This document shows positions 63,022-64,000 of a DNA stretch of 64,000 bases, piece after piece (within the stretch, counting starts at the first letter, position 1; the number at the start of each line of letters is the position of its first letter). The notes beneath the pieces were generated by a model. It was not told the origin of the DNA. It was given only the letters and a program-made list of their open reading frames with translations, and did not search any database. The stretch is from Pseudidiomarina sp. (GTDB lineage: Bacteria > Pseudomonadota > Gammaproteobacteria > Enterobacterales > Alteromonadaceae): NCBI GenBank assembly GCA_023260975.1, contig JALQTK010000002.1:1-64000 (forward strand). Reading direction: 5' to 3'. The position numbers and the translations under genes were made by a program.

Positions 63022-63779
63022 GTAAGAAGATCACCATTTTTGGGCTGCATTCGGTGCGTGCTTTAATGGCCCAACACCCTGAGCGTTTAGTCGAGTTTTA
63101 TGCCACTCGCGAGCGCCAAGATAAAGCCCTACAAGAGCTGATTCAACAAGCACAGCAACTTGGTATTAAAGCACAGTTTGTGCCGAAGGCGAGTTTAGAT
63201 AAGCGTGCTGAAGAAGGCAACCATCAAGGGGTGGTGATTACCGCACTAGAGGCACCGCAGTTAAGCGAACATGACTTGCCTGATTTGGTAACAGCAGCCG
63301 GTAAGCGGGCGCTATTTTTGGTCCTTGATGGCGTCACCGATCCGCATAATCTCGGCGCCTGTCTGCGCAGTGCGGATGCTACCGGGGTGACTGCGGTGAT
63401 TGTGCCAAAAGATAAGTCAGCATCAATCACGCCGATAGTGCGTAAAGTGGCTAGTGGGGCAGCTGAAACGGTGCCGTTGGTGCAAGTGACCAATTTAGCC
63501 CGAGCGTTGCGTGAGCTGCAGCAATTGCAGGTGTGGGTAATCGGTACCGCCGGTGAAGCAAGCGATGATTTGTACGCGGTTGATTATACTGGCCCAGTGG
63601 CGCTGGTGATGGGAGCCGAGGGCGACGGTATGCGCCGCTTAACTCGTGAGACTTGTGATCAATTGATTAAAATTCCATTGCTTGGTAGCGTTAGCAGTTT
63701 GAACGTGTCAGTGGCCACCGCCGTGTGCCTCTATGAAGTAGTGCGGCAGCGCCTAGGAAGCAGTACTGATGGCGTTTAA
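63018..63779 (+). CDS. rlmB: 23S rRNA (guanosine-2'-O-)-methyltransferase RlmB
   Basis: RlmB methylates the ribose of G2251 in the 23S peptidyl-transferase P-loop. The 253-residue SPOUT enzyme has an N-terminal substrate-binding domain (IFGLHSVRALM). The three SpoU motifs follow: DPHNLGACLRSADATG, VMGAEGDGMRRLT and LLGSVSSLNVSVATAV, which build the SAM knot. The ATG overlaps the rnr stop by 4 bases, as in E. coli. The stop lies inside the next gene by 11 bases. Confidence 0.97.
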   Translation: MSKKITIFGLHSVRALMAQHPERLVEFYATRERQDKALQELIQQAQQLGIKAQFVPKASLDKRAEEGNHQGVVITALEAPQLSEHDLPDLVTAAGKRALFLVLDGVTDPHNLGACLRSADATGVTAVIVPKDKSASITPIVRKVASGAAETVPLVQVTNLARALRELQQLQVWVIGTAGEASDDLYAVDYTGPVALVMGAEGDGMRRLTRETCDQLIKIPLLGSVSSLNVSVATAVCLYEVVRQRLGSSTDGV

Positions 63780-64000
63780 AAGTAACCGCTGGTTGCGAGC
63801 GCGACCGCTAATGATTGCTGCCGGGTTGCTGCTGTTACTACTATTGGCATGGCTTCCCACGGGTGATATGGATGCCGAGCAACGCAGCCACAAACCGTTG
63901 TTATGGATTGTCGATGATACCACCGGCGATAGCGATGCGCTGGTGCTTACTGTTCGCGATGATCTGCAACAACGGCTATCTCAACGGCATGAGTGGCGAC
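63769..64000 (+). CDS. Unrecognised membrane-anchored protein, N-terminal part
   Basis: An ATG at 63769, overlapping the end of rlmB by 11 bases, opens a frame that runs to the edge of the window (77 codons seen). The product has a basic N-terminus (MAFKSNRWLRARP), one hydrophobic segment (about 13-28, leucine-rich) and then a hydrophilic region with LLWIVDDTTGDSDALVL. This fits a signal anchor followed by a periplasmic domain. I do not recognise the family. Translational coupling to rlmB is suggested by the overlap. Confidence 0.65.
   Translation, partial: MAFKSNRWLRARPLMIAAGLLLLLLLAWLPTGDMDAEQRSHKPLLWIVDDTTGDSDALVLTVRDDLQQRLSQRHEWR

Overview
The window is a contiguous, gene-dense stretch of a gammaproteobacterial chromosome. 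I place it in the Alteromonadales, possibly Idiomarinaceae. This rests on gene content and on gene order shared with E. coli and marine relatives; I could not run a 16S or marker-gene search. I see no insertion sequence, prophage, integrase, CRISPR array or toxin-antitoxin module. No stretch longer than about 300 bases lacks a gene. Most genes are housekeeping, so the interest lies in departures from the usual arrangement.

Layout. 1-350: tail of an rRNA operon (last bases of 23S, spacer, 5S, terminator). 395-3106: murB-birA-coaX, the E. coli rrnB-murB-birA neighbourhood with coaX in the coaA position. 3160-9993 (minus strand): a carboxynorspermidine/carboxyspermidine polyamine pair, a short tRNA acetyltransferase gene (tmcA) and two aldehyde dehydrogenases. 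10228-16612: a DeaD-type RNA helicase, an iron-sulfur photolyase, a glycosyltransferase and a single reading frame that fuses Kdo transferase (WaaA) to Kdo kinase (KdkA). 16628-19975: yggX, mutY, an OmpA-family porin and trmB. 19972-24297 (minus): yggS-proC-yggT-DUF4426-rdgB-hemW. 24341-29952: pilT, tsaD, plsY, folB-folK-uppP and cca. 30053-37226: gspAB, an acyl-CoA dehydrogenase and putA. 37455-44819: ygiF-glnE, lpxL-tolC and nudF. 44830-52646: yqiB-yqiA-parE-parC, plsC-rraB and a GntP-family permease. 52668-59801: valS-holC-pepA opposite lptF-lptG. 60322-64000: an RDD membrane protein, tRNA-Leu(CAA), rnr-rlmB and the start of an unrecognised membrane-anchored protein.

How the genes work together. 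A recurring theme is the outer membrane: Kdo transfer and phosphorylation, lipid A acylation (lpxL), LPS export (lptFG), TolC, OmpA, GspAB and undecaprenyl phosphate recycling (uppP). A second theme is tRNA and rRNA maturation: tmcA, trmB, tsaD, cca, rlmB, rnr and the tRNA itself. A third is proline and aldehyde catabolism: putA, the two aldehyde dehydrogenases and the acyl-CoA dehydrogenase.

The best candidate for something not routinely described is the WaaA-KdkA fusion, which has a good internal ribosome binding site and ATG exactly where a free KdkA would begin. Second-rank observations are a TmcA lacking its C-terminal region, a palindrome that gives two convergent genes the same C-terminal residues, and a perfect 15-bp palindrome in front of gspAB. 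I did not find a convincing wholly new multi-gene system.
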